Below, piece after piece: positions 10,860 through 21,299 of a stretch of 64,000 nucleotides of DNA (its first letter is position 1; every line of letters begins with the position of its first letter). This DNA is from Ophiura sarsii. Taxonomy: Eukaryota > Echinodermata > Ophiuroidea > Amphilepidida > Ophiuridae. The stretch spans positions 37,350,553 to 37,414,552 of the forward strand of contig CM069457.1 in assembly GCA_035610835.1 (NCBI GenBank), read 5' to 3'. The translations under genes were made by a program, and so were the position numbers. Below the pieces are notes generated by a model. The model was not told the DNA's origin. It saw only the letters and a list, made by a program, of their open reading frames with translations, and ran no database searches.

Positions 10860-11640
10860 TGTCAGACCTGGATCGCTGCTCATAACCAGTCAGCTCCGGG
10901 TCAAGAGCCCGTTTCACATGAGGGCGCTACAAATTGACTTGTGTGCGTCACCGTGGTAACGTGTACCCGTCAATGTGGGCAATCATTGCATTTTCGCTTT
11001 TCATCTTTAAATATTTGCATACAAATTAACATCTTAACACATTGAGGGCAGCCTAGTTACCAGAATCCCTCGCGGCAGCTAATCCGATGATTTGATCTCA
11101 CCTTTGACATTTTGCAATACAGGTCGAAATTACCTCTTTCAGGCTATATACCGCGATGAGACCACCATTTTCTAGGCGAGTTTACACCAGTTTAATGATT
11201 TTTTAGGGTAAGTATGACACTTTTTACATTAAATATAAGCCTTATTATAGTATTGTATAGCGATGAATTTTTTAACATTATATCAGAGAAAGAGACTTAT
11301 TTTATGGTTGAAAATCGTCAAAATCTGTGACGGGAGGCCGTTCCATTGGAAAGGCAGTCCCGTTCCCAAACCCTCCCTCTATTGAAATGTTAAACTTATT
11401 CGTAACCCAGCAGAAGACGGAATCCCGTCATTTGTGAATCCCGTCATTTGTGCATCGCCGTGTAAAACTTGACGGCAGTGCGTCACTAAATAGCACGCCC
11501 TCAAGCCAAATGCGCTCCCGTTCTGGAGCAGACTGATAATAGGTATGAATAGTGTTTCTTATTCCTTTGGGTATATTTGACTCAGATTGAATTAAAAATG
11601 TTGTACTCCGGTAAACTAACTACTCATGAATGGATGTGTA
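10860..11640. other. Unannotated spacer
   Basis: Contains scattered GC-rich patches (10860-10930, 11325-11480) but no continuous coding frame or termini that I could pair. Confidence 0.3.
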
Positions 11641-11670
11641 ATATAGGTTGTATTACCTTGCAAAGGGTTC

Positions 11671-11862
11671 AAAGGAACCCCCTTCTCCTCCTAAAATTAA
11701 AGAACTCCACTCACAATTAGACGTTATGAGAAATCGAAACACTTATGAAAATATGAAAAGGAAATACAAAAAGTGTCTCCTTTTTAATATTATGTTAACT
11801 TTCCCCAAAACAGTCTCATTTCCCCAAAATTATGTTTTCGGAAAAGGTGCACTTATTTTTAA
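11671..11862 (+). mobile_element. Truncated relative of foldback element G
   Basis: CTAAAATTA, CACAATTAGACGTTATGAGA, GAAACACTTATG, ACTTTCCCCAAAA and AGTCTCATTTCCCC follow the left arm of the 3499-4291 element in order. The copy stops where the family B element begins. The 72-codon open frame here is therefore repeat-derived. Confidence 0.65.
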
Positions 11863-11910
11863 TTAATAAGAAAGTATTTCTTTCTTTAGCTGCTATTTAT
11901 TTGAGCATTC

Positions 11911-12200
11911 GGAATAAGTGTACTTTGGGTCCCAGATACTAGTATATCAGTATCGTTTAATACTGGAACATAACAATTGCCAGTATCTCAGATACTGGTA
12001 CTGTTCCAGTATCGGTCGATACCAAATTGTGTTTCAGTATCGAGCGCTAATGGAACGTGTTTATGTTCCAGTATTAGGCGACACTGTAGTAATATTTGTG
12101 TTCCAGTATCGGGCATTCGATACTGGAACACTGACTTTGTACCAGTATCGAACGATACTAGTACAGTCAAGAATCTGGGATCTAAAGTATACTTTTTTCC
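11911..12200. mobile_element. Family B palindrome-array element, copy 1 (complete)
   Basis: The ends are AAGTGTACTTTGGGTCCCAG and the inverse TGGGATCTAAAGTATACTT. Between them lie about seven variants of the motif CCAGTATCGNNCGATACTGG, which is itself a palindrome, separated by 15-30 bases. Several units have diverged (CAGTATCGTTTAATACTGG type). The element has no coding capacity and is the best-preserved family member in the window. Confidence 0.8.
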
Positions 12201-12612
12201 GAGAAGTCCATTGGAATCGATCGAACAAAAAAAATCAAGAAAACAACGTGCCAATTAATTGCAAGAATTATATGTTTGGGTGGAAATATTAAGATGCTGG
12301 ATTTTTATTTGCTTTCAAATACGCAATTGTAATCAACCAATCAGGAACATTGTCAAAAAGATAGGTAATACTCAGATATAAATGTTCTTAATACTTTCAA
12401 CCCGGCAGTTGTCTGTTGACTACAGTTCCATAATTTCACGAAATCGGTCAAAAAATGTCAACATTATTGAATTTCATCCCCATATTATGTGGAATCACCA
12501 TGAAAAATGCATTAACCCTTACAGCCCCGGATCCCATGAAATCCCAATTCCCAGCCTGTCGGTTCCACCTGGCGCTGAGGTTTTTGTGTGAAATAATGGC
12601 CCGGGCTATATA

Positions 12613-12636
12613 GCTGGGCGAATACACTCGCCCAGC
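12613..12636 (+). repeat. Perfect hairpin upstream of the tRNA-like module
   Basis: GCTGGGCGA, a six-base loop (ATACAC) and TCGCCCAGC form a 9-bp perfect stem. All five family E copies have a hairpin at this position, but with different stem sequences, so structure rather than sequence appears to be kept. Confidence 0.85.
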
Positions 12637-12642
12637 ACAGCT

Positions 12643-12713
12643 TCCCCCGTAGCGCAGTTGGTAGAGCGTCCGCCCGCCAACCGAGAGGTCGTGGGTTCAA
12701 ACCCCGGGGCGTG
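12643..12713 (+). pseudogene. tRNA-like module in family E copy 1
   Basis: A box TAGCGCAGTTGGTAGAGCG and B box GGTTCAAACCC are in tRNA positions and spacing. A CCCC/GGGG acceptor stem can form, but the anticodon stem does not pair well. A loop with GCC in the anticodon position is possible, though weak. It probably provides an internal polymerase III promoter. It is not a convincing functional tRNA. Confidence 0.7.
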
Positions 12714-12914
12714 GCACCTCTTGTTGTGTGTGCTTTTTTCGCTTGAAAAAATTTCGTTGGAAAATCCACCGGGTGGGTTAGGGTTAAGATAAGTACAAAC
12801 ATACCTAGTATTAGTTCAGGAATCCTTGAGATAGACTTTGAAAGTTGGGAAAGGTTTATGAAACATCTGTTTTGTATAATGATAAAACTAATAGCCACGA
12901 TGAAAGTGTTCTGT

Positions 12915-13510
12915 TAACACTGTTTCTGCTTTTAAATAAATTTCCGAGGTATTTTTCCACGCACTTTCGTTTGCACAATCAAGGACAGAAACGGGCTTAC
13001 AAAGATACTGTCATGATCTCACGAGGGAGTATTTGCGGAAGTTATTATGCCTTAAAAACAGGAAATTTGATTAATGGGGATTTACTGTGTATTATTTTTA
13101 ATGAGTCAATAAATTATTAATTATAAATGTTTTAAGCCATGACTTATTATAGAGTTTCGTTATTCTTATCATCAATGTATATATATAGTTAACGGTTGTT
13201 GTTTACACCGAAACTCTGGAACAATGATATGTTCAACCTGGAATTTGACAGAGCTGTTTTTAATATTATGTTAATCACTCCATTCAGTTGATACATTTTA
13301 TATTTTATAAAATGAATATTGTTGTAAACGGTTTCTCGTCTAAAATAAAAGCAAGAATTATTTATTGTTATTACACCTCATTGATATTTATAAGGGTATT
13401 CTCGTTTTTGATTGGTTCATTTTTAACAAAGTCGGGTTAATAAAAAAGGCTACTACCGAAGGTGTGGGAGTTTCAACTACTTCCCTAAACAATACAAGAA
13501 CAATATTACG
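12915..13510. other. Unannotated AT-rich spacer
   Basis: No pairable termini. The 91-codon frame at 12845-13120 begins inside MITE sequence and is not considered a gene. Confidence 0.35.
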
Positions 13511-13513
13511 TAA

Positions 13514-13827
13514 ATACTGAACGGCGACGCCAAGTGCGAGGTTGAAAATCTGATCGGCGAACTTTTTGACAACAATAAAAATTCCGTCGTCCGCTATCAT
13601 CTACCGACGACATTTGCGCAACCAGAAGTAGATTTGGGAGTTATTTTGAATAATTATGATGCTGCATATTTTCCAAGCATGTACACATGGTAAAGGTCGT
13701 CCGCAATTATGGTAAAGAATAGGATCCGATTTTCGATGTTCTTCTGCCAGAGAATGCGTCCATCATGGGCGCTATATGTAAAAGGCGTTTTTCAATTTTC
13801 AATATAATTTTGGCAATGCATGAATGA
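13514..13827 (+). pseudogene. Frameshifted coding fragment of unknown protein
   Basis: From 13514 an open stretch of 59 codons without a start Met reads ENLIGELFDNNKNSVVRYHL, then a hydrophobic/acidic run, and ends at TAA (13691). After a frame change, 13693-13827 continues in protein-like sequence (DPIFDVLLPENASIMGA), broken by one TAG. Codon use is more balanced than in the AT-rich surroundings. The minus-strand frame at 13388-13600 overlaps it. I do not recognise the family. It may be the remains of a transposon protein or a host exon with sequencing errors. Confidence 0.3.
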
Positions 13828-14158
13828 AATATGTATGAGGTGTAAACTACTGGCCCTTTGATGGATGGTTATGTCAAGTATACGGGGATGTGCCGCTCCA
13901 GTGGGTCGCTTTTTCATGAGACATCCTTAGCCATGGGTAGGCTTTTCAGTGAAAAATCCTTAGACATGGGTCCTGTTTTCGTGATTTTCGCGAAAATTTG
14001 CCAAAATTAGGTCTATTTTCGCGAAAAATCACCCTTAGAAATGGGTATGGGTTTTGAATCTCCAGCGGCACACCCCCGACCAAACCAAATCCGAGTACCC
14101 CCCCCCCGGGGGTTGGTGATTACACCGCGGGAACAGTACGTTGTATTTGTACATTTCC

Positions 14159-14244
14159 CAGTGGCGGGAGCCCCCCCCCCCCCCCCCATTTCAAGTCACT
14201 GCCCCTTCTTACCCCCCAAATGAAAAAGTCTAGTTACGCCACTG
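14159..14244. mobile_element. Short hAT MITE, 86 bp, with near-perfect 8-bp target duplication
   Basis: Begins CAGTGGCGGGAG and ends TAGTTACGCCACTG, the standard CAGTGGCG-type hAT terminus. The flanking octamers are ACATTTCC and ACATTGCC (7 of 8). The interior is a poly-C tract. The 60-codon frame across it is not a gene. Confidence 0.8.
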
Positions 14245-14317
14245 ACATTGCCGTATCCATGTTGTAATTTTTCAGTCAGGCTACATGTACAATGGATATT
14301 TTCACTTGTTGTCCTCT

Positions 14318-14547
14318 CGTAACACCTTCCATGCGGCAGTCGTCTGCAGACGACATTCCAAAATTTCAAAAATATTGAATTTCATCACCATATTTGGAAT
14401 CATCATGAGAAATGCATTGCAATAAGTACAAACATGCCTAGTATTGGTTCAGTAATCCTTGAGATAGACTTTGAAAGTTGGGAAAGGTTTCTGAAAAATC
14501 TGATTTGTATAATATGGTAAAACCAATAGCCGCGAGGAAAGTGTTAA
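14318..14547 (-). mobile_element. Family A TTAA MITE, copy 2
   Basis: The left end has drifted (CGTAACACCTTCCATGCGG); the right end GCGAGGAAAGTGTTAA keeps TTAA. The core has AGTACAAACATGCCTAGTAT and GAGATAGACTTTGAAAG. Confidence 0.85.
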
Positions 14548-15002
14548 TGAAAGGTTTCTCGATATAAAGATATAAAAATCAACCAACAACTGGTAGTAAT
14601 TTTTGCCATATTAATGCTGTCCTTGTCAGTCTTCCTTTACAATAGACAGAGACAGTTTTCACACATTGTTTGCGCGGTCATGGCTTTTAAGCAAAGAAAA
14701 TTCACTTTTGTTGTTAGCTTCATTTACAATGGAAAGATATTCTTACACGTTGACCTCTCGTAATGAAAGTTTTCTCATTTCCTCTCGTAATGAAAGTTTC
14801 TTTAGAATAAAATAAATTCAACCAACCATTATAAGTTGTTGATAAAAATACAAAAATTGAAGGAATATAATCTTGATTAAGTTGATATATAGTGGTTTAT
14901 ATATCTAATATATGTTGGTTCAAAATTGACAAGAATACAACATTTTTAAACTGTAAATTGTATTTTTCTAACTTTCACTACGGAAATCATATAGGCTAAG
15001 CC

Positions 15003-15207
15003 CAGGGGGTAACTAAAGGGGCAGGAGGAATTCCCCCCCCCCCCCCCACCCCATCCACCCTGCCAAGGCTTGCCCCCACCACCCTGTTGCCAAAATGAAA
15101 TGACAAATACCATGTGTATTAACAAAAAATATATAGTTGGCTATGCATCCCCCTAATCACAGGCATGCCCCTCCCTCTCCAAATTGAAGATCCTAGTTAC
15201 GCCACTG
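15003..15207. mobile_element. hAT MITE with poly-C core, ~205 bp
   Basis: Left end CAGGGGGTAACTAAAGG and right end CTAGTTACGCCACTG. The flanking octamers GCTAAGCC and GATAAGCA agree at 6 of 8 positions. The interior is C-rich with CCACCCTGC-type runs. Confidence 0.65.
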
Positions 15208-15370
15208 GATAAGCAAGGGTGGTTGTGTTCGGTATACATTTGGCAGCGAACAGGAACAAAAAAAGGACTATTAAATAACTAGACAAAATATTAATATAGA
15301 TATGAATATAGACATACATAGCGCATTAGGTCCTGGTTTGGTGTGAGATCAATTGCAAAATTACAAAAAC

Positions 15371-15669
15371 CAGTGGCGTCGCCAGAGGGGGGGGGGGGCA
15401 TTGGCACTGTCGGTTCATTTGACCACAGGAATCATGGAATTATGATGGTCAAAAGTACACAGATGAAATTTTTTCGCGCTCTACGCGCGTATAGTGTGTC
15501 CCCAAAATGCAACATTCTTTGCTACTAGCTTGTTTAGAGCCAAAATGTACTCGATCGTGCCAGAATAGGTGTAAAGTCGAGAAAAAACTCACAAAAGACT
15601 TGTCGGTTTATTTTCATTTCTCGCCCCCCCCCCCCCCCCCCCAATATCAATAACCTAGCTACGCCACTA
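15371..15669. mobile_element. hAT MITE, 299 bp, with perfect 8-bp target duplication
   Basis: Left end CAGTGGCGTCGCCAG, right end CTAGCTACGCCACTA. The octamer ACAAAAAC stands directly on both sides (15363-15370 and 15670-15677), a perfect target duplication. G-run near the left end and C-run near the right end are part of the inverted repeat. No coding content. Confidence 0.9.
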
Positions 15670-16619
15670 ACAAAAACGGTATAAGTATTTGCAAATCATC
15701 AGGCGAAAAACCGTATCGTGTATGGATGATGGTCGATAAACACGAAAGCCTTCTGTAAATTTCTGTTTCAAATCGATTTACACATTTTGTTTTGTTTTAC
15801 CGTGTCATGGTCGTTTATTAGCGTCTCCGAATACTTCCAAACTATTATCTTTCCGCATCAACCCCCAATTCTAGGTGTTTTCAATCAAATACGTGTTATT
15901 TACGCTGCAGACAAAATACTAATAAATGTTGTGAATCCTTTCAGAAGTAACGTCCTTACAAGGCTCAATGCTTCTGAATTGAATTCCATTGAAGTTAAAT
16001 AATGATTGCAAGACAAGTCAAGGAAATCATCTTTCATGCGTTGTCCATCCCCGCCTGGCTGGCTCGTCAACCCGGCATGCAACGGGTGAAAAAAGGGCAT
16101 GCGATCTTTCCTCAGCGTCGTCACAGATTTGTATGGTTGGCCATCAGATACAAAAACGTGTAAAATAAATACGTCTAAGATAACATGCAGTACGAGTAAC
16201 CTTATTCCGAGATAGCATAACCAATTTGTGTCAGCATAACAATTTTGATGCTTTGGCTTTAATATTTGCGAAAAAGTATAAATCAAACATCACCCGAGGG
16301 AAAAGCAAGGTCAAACACGTTGTATCAGGGATTCTATTAATTTTTGAGTACTATACTGTGCGTTCGTAGATATCAGGTCGCGTTCTCATGCAACAGCGCC
16401 ACTTTATGCTGACACAAAAATAAGATTACGTCCTCGAAATGCAAGGAATTTATGTAGACTTGCATCAAGTCCGTCAGACACAAAAAATGACGGTATGGTT
16501 TAAAGTGAGAAAATGAATTCAAATGCATTAAATAAACAATGAATTGTGAAGTACCGTATATTTCAGGCTTGTAAAAACCGTCCAGCACGTACGTTTTATC
16601 ATAACTGTTAACAAAAATT

Positions 16620-16905
16620 GGCCCCCCAAATCTAAAAAAGTATTTTGTTTGTACTAATGTACCTTTTTTTGTACCAATGTACTTTTTTGTTGTGAACCCC
16701 CCCCCCCCCCCCCCCCACCCCGAAAACTCCCCCCCCCCCCCCTTCCCACTGTGTAAAGCATTTTTTCGGGCCGTTTAGACTCAAATATGTCCTAACCCCC
16801 CCCCCCCCCCCCGCAAAAATTGTGGGCAACCTTTTACGATTTTGTTGGTACCAATGTACCTTTTCCAAAAAATCCGCCCCCCCCCCTAACAAAATCTTGC
16901 TTTCG
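16620..16905. repeat. Poly-C runs alternating with a GTACCAATGTAC motif
   Basis: Four C-runs of 10-20 bases alternate with GTACTAATGTACC or GTACCAATGTACC followed by T runs. It is low-complexity sequence. The 125-codon minus-strand frame is a glycine-rich artefact of the C-runs. Confidence 0.7.
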
Positions 16906-17125
16906 GGCCTGAGTGGCATGGCAGGCAGGGCCCTGTTTTTTTTCTGAACACTCGTTACGACAAGAAATCTGACTAGATCTTTTACAATTTTTTTAAAACA
17001 CATTTGCAAAATAAAGTTTTATCGAATTAAATTTCATTTCATATTGAGAAGACAGTAATTTAATACTAGGATTAAATACCGTAGCCCATAACCAATAGCC
17101 AATTGATCTGAATAAAAAAGGCGCT

Positions 17126-17338
17126 TTAACACTTTCCACGCGGTAGTCGTCTGCAGACGTATTCAAAATTATTGAATTTCATAATGACAATAGTTAGTAT
17201 CACCATGAGAAATGCATTAAAATAAGTACAAACATGCCTAGCTTTGGTTCAGTAATTCTTGACTTTGAAAGTCAGGAAAGGTTTCGGAAAAATCTGTTTT
17301 GTATATGGTAAAACTAATAGCCGCGTGGAAAGTGTTAA
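17126..17338 (-). mobile_element. Family A TTAA MITE, copy 3
   Basis: TTAACACTTTCCACGCGG to CCGCGTGGAAAGTGTTAA, with perfect inverted termini and TTAA on both sides. The copy is shorter than most owing to small core deletions. Confidence 0.95.
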
Positions 17339-17401
17339 CATATCACCGACTTTTTGGAAATATTATATAGCGTGAAACAGACCATCAGTATTTAATTTAC
17401 C

Positions 17402-18595
17402 TTAAGGTCACGTTTTTTAACCTCGGCACCACAAAAAGGTGGTTTTGTTACATTTTAGAGATTTTTTTGTCTTTAGGCTATTGTATTTGAGTAACTCTCT
17501 ATCAAATTGACTTGTGTTTGAGCTTATCTTAAAGACAATTTAATACCTTTTAATAATCTGAAGAGAGAAAAAATCTATCACTTTTACTTTAATTATTACA
17601 GCTCGTTAAGTATAATTAGTCAGGGTGGTTGAGGGAGCGGAGGAGGAGGGAGTGGAGGAGGAGTAGGGATAGCTGTGTAATATTAGGTGCAAATGGAATT
17701 TTTGTCTTTAGGCTTTGGTATTTTTGTAACCCTCTATCAGATTGACTTATGTTTGGGCTTATTTTAAAGATAATTTAATACCCTTTAATAATCTGAAGAG
17801 GATTTCTTGTTATCACTTTCGATTTGATTAATATAGCTCGTTAAGTATGATTAGTCGGGGGTGGTTGAGGAGGAGGAAGGAATTGCTGTGTAATATATGG
17901 GTGAAAATGGAGTGCTGTCCTGTAATTTATAGCTTTCTTATACTTAGTCTTGATGTCATCTTGGTTCTAAATGATATAAGCATGCTTTACACCATTTACT
18001 TAAGTAATTAATTAATTTTGAAATCTGTGGATGAACCACCCTGTATATTAAATTATCACGCGAAACAGTACTTTTTAATGTCATGGTGATGATTTACCTT
18101 AATGCTAACACTCAAACCTGATCACAACTGTATCTCTTTTAGGCTCATTGCAATATATTTGATCACTTGTCTAATTTAGTGGGGTTTTTCAGTATATGAA
18201 ATGGCATATTTTGACCACCCTGTATATATATTTCCTAATAAGCTGGCCAATTAATGTTGCATATGGCTGGATGGGTAATTTACTCAAACACAATAAAAAC
18301 ATCCCTAGCCTTCATATAACTCCTGCATATAGACAGTGGAAGAAAAAAAGTAAATCATCATTTTGTATAAAACTTCAATTGTTACACCCTGTATAATGTT
18401 AGGTCACCCTGTATATTTGATTTCTAGTTCGCATATTTACAATCCTTAGGTTATAAGCATTCTAAATATATATGGTTTCATACCCTTTAGATGTAAACAT
18501 TTTGATATATTCTACTGAAACTGCAAAAGGAGGAAATTTCATGAAATATACCCATGTAACACAAATGTACCCCAGGTTAAAAAACGTGACCTTAA
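17402..18595. mobile_element. TTAA-flanked element, 1.19 kb, with GGTCACG ends
   Basis: TTAAGGTCACGTTTTTTAAC at the left is the exact inverse of GTTAAAAAACGTGACCTTAA at the right, so TTAA borders both ends, as in the piggyBac superfamily. The left half holds a tandem duplication of about 245 bp (17455-17695 and 17696-17920), each with GCTCGTTAAGTAT and a GGAGGAGG tract. The right half has four CACCCTGTATA motifs (about 18040, 18220, 18385, 18405). No transposase is visible. Confidence 0.85.
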
Positions 18596-18599
18596 CGCC

Positions 18600-19010
18600 A
18601 TTTTGCGCTCGCGGCAGCGCTTAACCTTTTTAGCGTATGCTGCCGTTGCACCAGAGCCGTGGCACTTAGGTATTTGGGGGTATTTCCTATGTGTGCGAAA
18701 CGTGATGTTACATTATAGTACATCTCAAAAAAATAATTGTTCATGTGACTGTTAGATAATCATAGAACATGTTTGACCTTCTCATTTAAACCCATAAAAG
18801 GTACTGTTGGTTGGTTTGTTCGGTCCTGTCATGACTGACAGCTCGAGACCTTACAGATACTACACCACAAATAACGATTTTCAGCAAAGAAGTAACAATC
18901 ACAGAGAGGGTGTCCAGTAATCAATTGTATTTGGTCAATCCACCGGGAACGAGGTCTGTAATGAACCGAAAAAGGTTCACCAAATGTGATAACAAAACCC
19001 ATCGTTCATT
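18600..19010. other. Unannotated spacer
   Basis: A GC-rich patch at 18600-18670 has no long frame. Nothing else was identified. Confidence 0.3.
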
Positions 19011-19012
19011 AT

Positions 19013-19153
19013 GTTGACACTTTCCACGCGGTTTTACTATATTATACAAAACACATTGTTCAGAAACCTCTCTTAACTTTCAAGGTCTTATCTCAAGAAT
19101 TACTGAACCAGTGCTAGGCATGTTTGTACTTATTGTAATGCATTTCTGATGAT
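19013..19153 (+). mobile_element. Family A MITE, copy 4 (truncated)
   Basis: GTTGACACTTTCCACGCGG starts a copy that runs through AGGCATGTTTGTACTTAT and stops after GCATTTCTGATGATG. The right half and right terminus are missing. Confidence 0.85.
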
Positions 19154-19578
19154 GAAATAGGCAGGTAGTGCCCATGTGGTTAATGTACTATGGAGGACGC
19201 ATACTAATCTTAGCAACATGGAATTCCTTATTACACATTGATGAAAGGTGTCAGAAAGTATACAATGCGTCTCGATAAAAAACGCCTCCTACCGGAGATG
19301 GAATTTTATCGACACTACCTATATCGTCAGGAGCAAATGCCCATAATGAAACTAAAATACTACCTTGTCCAGAAGATACTTGAGAGCCTCGGGCTAGGCT
19401 GTAAAATACATTTTACAATACAATACAAATTGTTGACGATTAAGTAAATGGTGACATTTTACCGATTGGTGGCACTAGTGGCAAATGAATTGGAATGATA
19501 AAATGTCTTGGATTAAATCACGATAGCCATCAAAATGTCCATTATAATAATTATTATTATCAAAATTAATGTATTAAA

Positions 19579-19823
19579 TTAACCTTTTCCACGCGGCCGT
19601 CGTCTGCAGACGACAGTTCCCAAATGTAACAAAATGTTTCAAAAATTTCGAAATTATTGAATTTCATCACCATATTTGGAATCACCATAAGAAATGATTG
19701 AAATAAGTACAAACATGCCTGGTATTGGTTCAGTAATTTTTGAGATAGACTTTGGAAGTTGGGAACAGATTCTGGAGAAAAAAATGTGCATGGTAAAACG
19801 AATAGCCGCGTGGAAAGTGTTAA
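19579..19823 (-). mobile_element. Family A TTAA MITE, copy 5
   Basis: TTAACCTTTTCCACGCGG to CCGCGTGGAAAGTGTTAA. The subterminal palindrome GTCGTCTGCAGACGAC is intact next to the left end. Confidence 0.95.
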
Positions 19824-19849
19824 CCTCTGATTCAATTATCAATAATTTA

Positions 19850-20595
19850 TGTCATTTTGGGGTATATCCATCCTTGGTGTAAGACATTCATAAGTTAGTC
19901 TAGTGTCAAGACCCCATTATAGTCGGAACGCCTCTTAGCCGAATAACCGTTAAAAGGTCAATTATTACCGAAACGAACTTCGCAATTGTGAACCGCGCAC
20001 TTTCGGTACTAAAACCGAGTTAAACTCCCGCGGAATCTGAACTATCATTTCAAGAGTGATCTTGAGGTCAAATGTAAGTCTTTTTTGGAGATTAATGTCT
20101 TGAAATATTCCCAATAATACAATCTATCTTACTAACTTATCGAAACCAGTTTCAGACATTTACAAGCAGAGTATTTCACATGGGAAGTTTGCAATTTTTT
20201 CGATATCGAAAGTGAAATGTACAAAAGTAGCGTTTAATTGATCTGACAAACAGCTGTCTTAAACAGCGAAATTACAAAATTGTCACATATTCAGATAAAT
20301 GAGGGTTTTAGTCATTATTATTTCCTAAATCGATTTTACGACGTGACCATTTAAGTAGATAAAGACAGATTGTAAGAGAGAGTAAAATTTGGAACCATTG
20401 GTATTTTGTCCATTGTCCATTCCTATGCGATCGCATTATATTTTGATGTTTGTGCGGATTGCAGGCTTTGTGCATAGGAGGGACATCTTTCGAGGGAAAT
20501 ATTTTTCAACTTATGAGCTAAATAACTGTGATATCCTTTTTATCTAACAGAATAAATAATGTTTTTGCATCATGTGGCTCTAAAAACAGAATTCA
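19850..20595. other. Unannotated spacer
   Basis: No clear gene or element. A GC-richer segment at 19915-20050 has no long open frame. Confidence 0.3.
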
Positions 20596-20633
20596 GTGAT
20601 GAAGTGTTTAAATCTCACGGATATAACTAGTTT

Positions 20634-20704
20634 CCCTTGATAGCTTAGATGGTAAAGGGTTCGCTTGGAGAACGAAAGGTCCGGGGTTCGAAATCGATCC
20701 TTCT
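20634..20704 (+). pseudogene. tRNA-like SINE head, left unit (GGA in anticodon position)
   Basis: CCCTTGA acceptor, A box TAGCTTAGATGGTAAAGGG, anticodon stem TTCGC/ACGAA around TTGGAGA, and B box GGTTCGAAATC. The 3' acceptor strand is missing, so this is a pseudo-tRNA promoter. The GGA triplet (serine position) differs from GAA in the right unit. Confidence 0.7.
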
Positions 20705-21192
20705 GCTCTGCACATTTTCATATGATTTATTTTTTTCTCGTCAAAATCATTTTTTGTGTGTGATTTATTTATGAATGTTTGGTTCATTTCTTTTTCATAA
20801 GTTAACAGATCCCCACCATTCTAGTATAAATAATCCCAAAGCAACAAACAAACCTCGGCATAGTGCTCGGGATCAGAGAGACTTTAAAGTTGTATTGTAT
20901 TTCCTGGTATAAAAGACGCGACGTATTTTTTTCATATACGCACGGAGTCACGGACGGCCCATGATGTGACGTTTAGAAGATGGTTTTCATGACAATGTTT
21001 TGCTGCACTACACCTGATTTTCCTCATTATGCGTAATGTGTCTAGTGAAACTGATATTTGAGTATGAGCACAATCGCACCCAGACGGAATATCGGATAAG
21101 AAACATGGTCATCATAAATCATCATAAAACAATCATAAATAAATTAAAAACCCAACAAAATTGATTTTGATGAGAAAAAATAAATCCGTGAC

Positions 21193-21261
21193 ATTGTGCA
21201 GGATCGAACCCCGGACCTCCCGTTCTTCAAGCGAGCGCTTTACCATCTACGCTATCAAGGG
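21193..21261 (-). pseudogene. tRNA-like SINE head, right unit (GAA in anticodon position)
   Basis: On the minus strand: CCCTTGA, A box TAGCGTAGATGGTAAAGCG, loop TTGAAGA, B box GGTTCGATCC. The B box is better preserved than in the left unit. The 3' acceptor strand is again absent. Confidence 0.75.
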
Positions 21262-21299
21262 AAACTAGCTATAACCGGGAGATTCAAACACTTATTGTC

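Larger units (their letters stand above)
12512..12787 (+). mobile_element. Family E tRNA-bearing TTAA element, copy 1 (inside a family A MITE)
   Basis: TTAA flanks both sides. The ends are CCCTTACAGCC and GGTGGGTTAGGG; the element proper is 268 bp. Order: left end, about 95 bp of body, GGCCCGGGCTATATAG, a perfect hairpin GCTGGGCGA/TCGCCCAGC, the tRNA-like module, about 65 bp including a T-rich stretch, right end. The insertion site is proven by uninterrupted family A copies, which have ATGCATTAAGATAAG. This points to TTAA-targeted cut-and-paste integration rather than the usual poly-A SINE mechanism. Confidence 0.8.
12388..12910 (-). mobile_element. Family A TTAA MITE, split by a tRNA-bearing element
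   Basis: The left part (from TTAATACTTTCAACCCGGCA, through the GTCTGTTGAC palindrome, to AAATGCATTAA) and the right part (AAGATAAGTACAAACATACC to GCCACGATGAAAGTGTT) together make one family A copy. They are separated by family E copy 1. Other family A copies read ATGCATTAAGATAAGTAC without interruption, which defines the empty site. Confidence 0.85.
20600..21298. mobile_element. Two tRNA-headed SINE-like units in inverted, converging orientation
   Basis: The sequence from AAGTGTTT through CTAGTTTCCCTTGATAGC to the T-arm and on through GTCAAAATCA appears on the plus strand from 20600 and again, reversed, up to 21298. Each unit has a tRNA-like head followed by about 100 bp of shared body (ATTTATTTTTTCTC, TCAAAATCA). 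The centre, about 20830-21090, differs. Homology begins about 35 bp before each tRNA head, unlike a simple SINE that starts at its head, so the pair may be arms of one foldback element. Confidence 0.75.

Noticed and set aside
16632..17009. Glycine-rich 125-codon minus-strand frame
   Set aside because: Produced by poly-C runs. No domain or start context.
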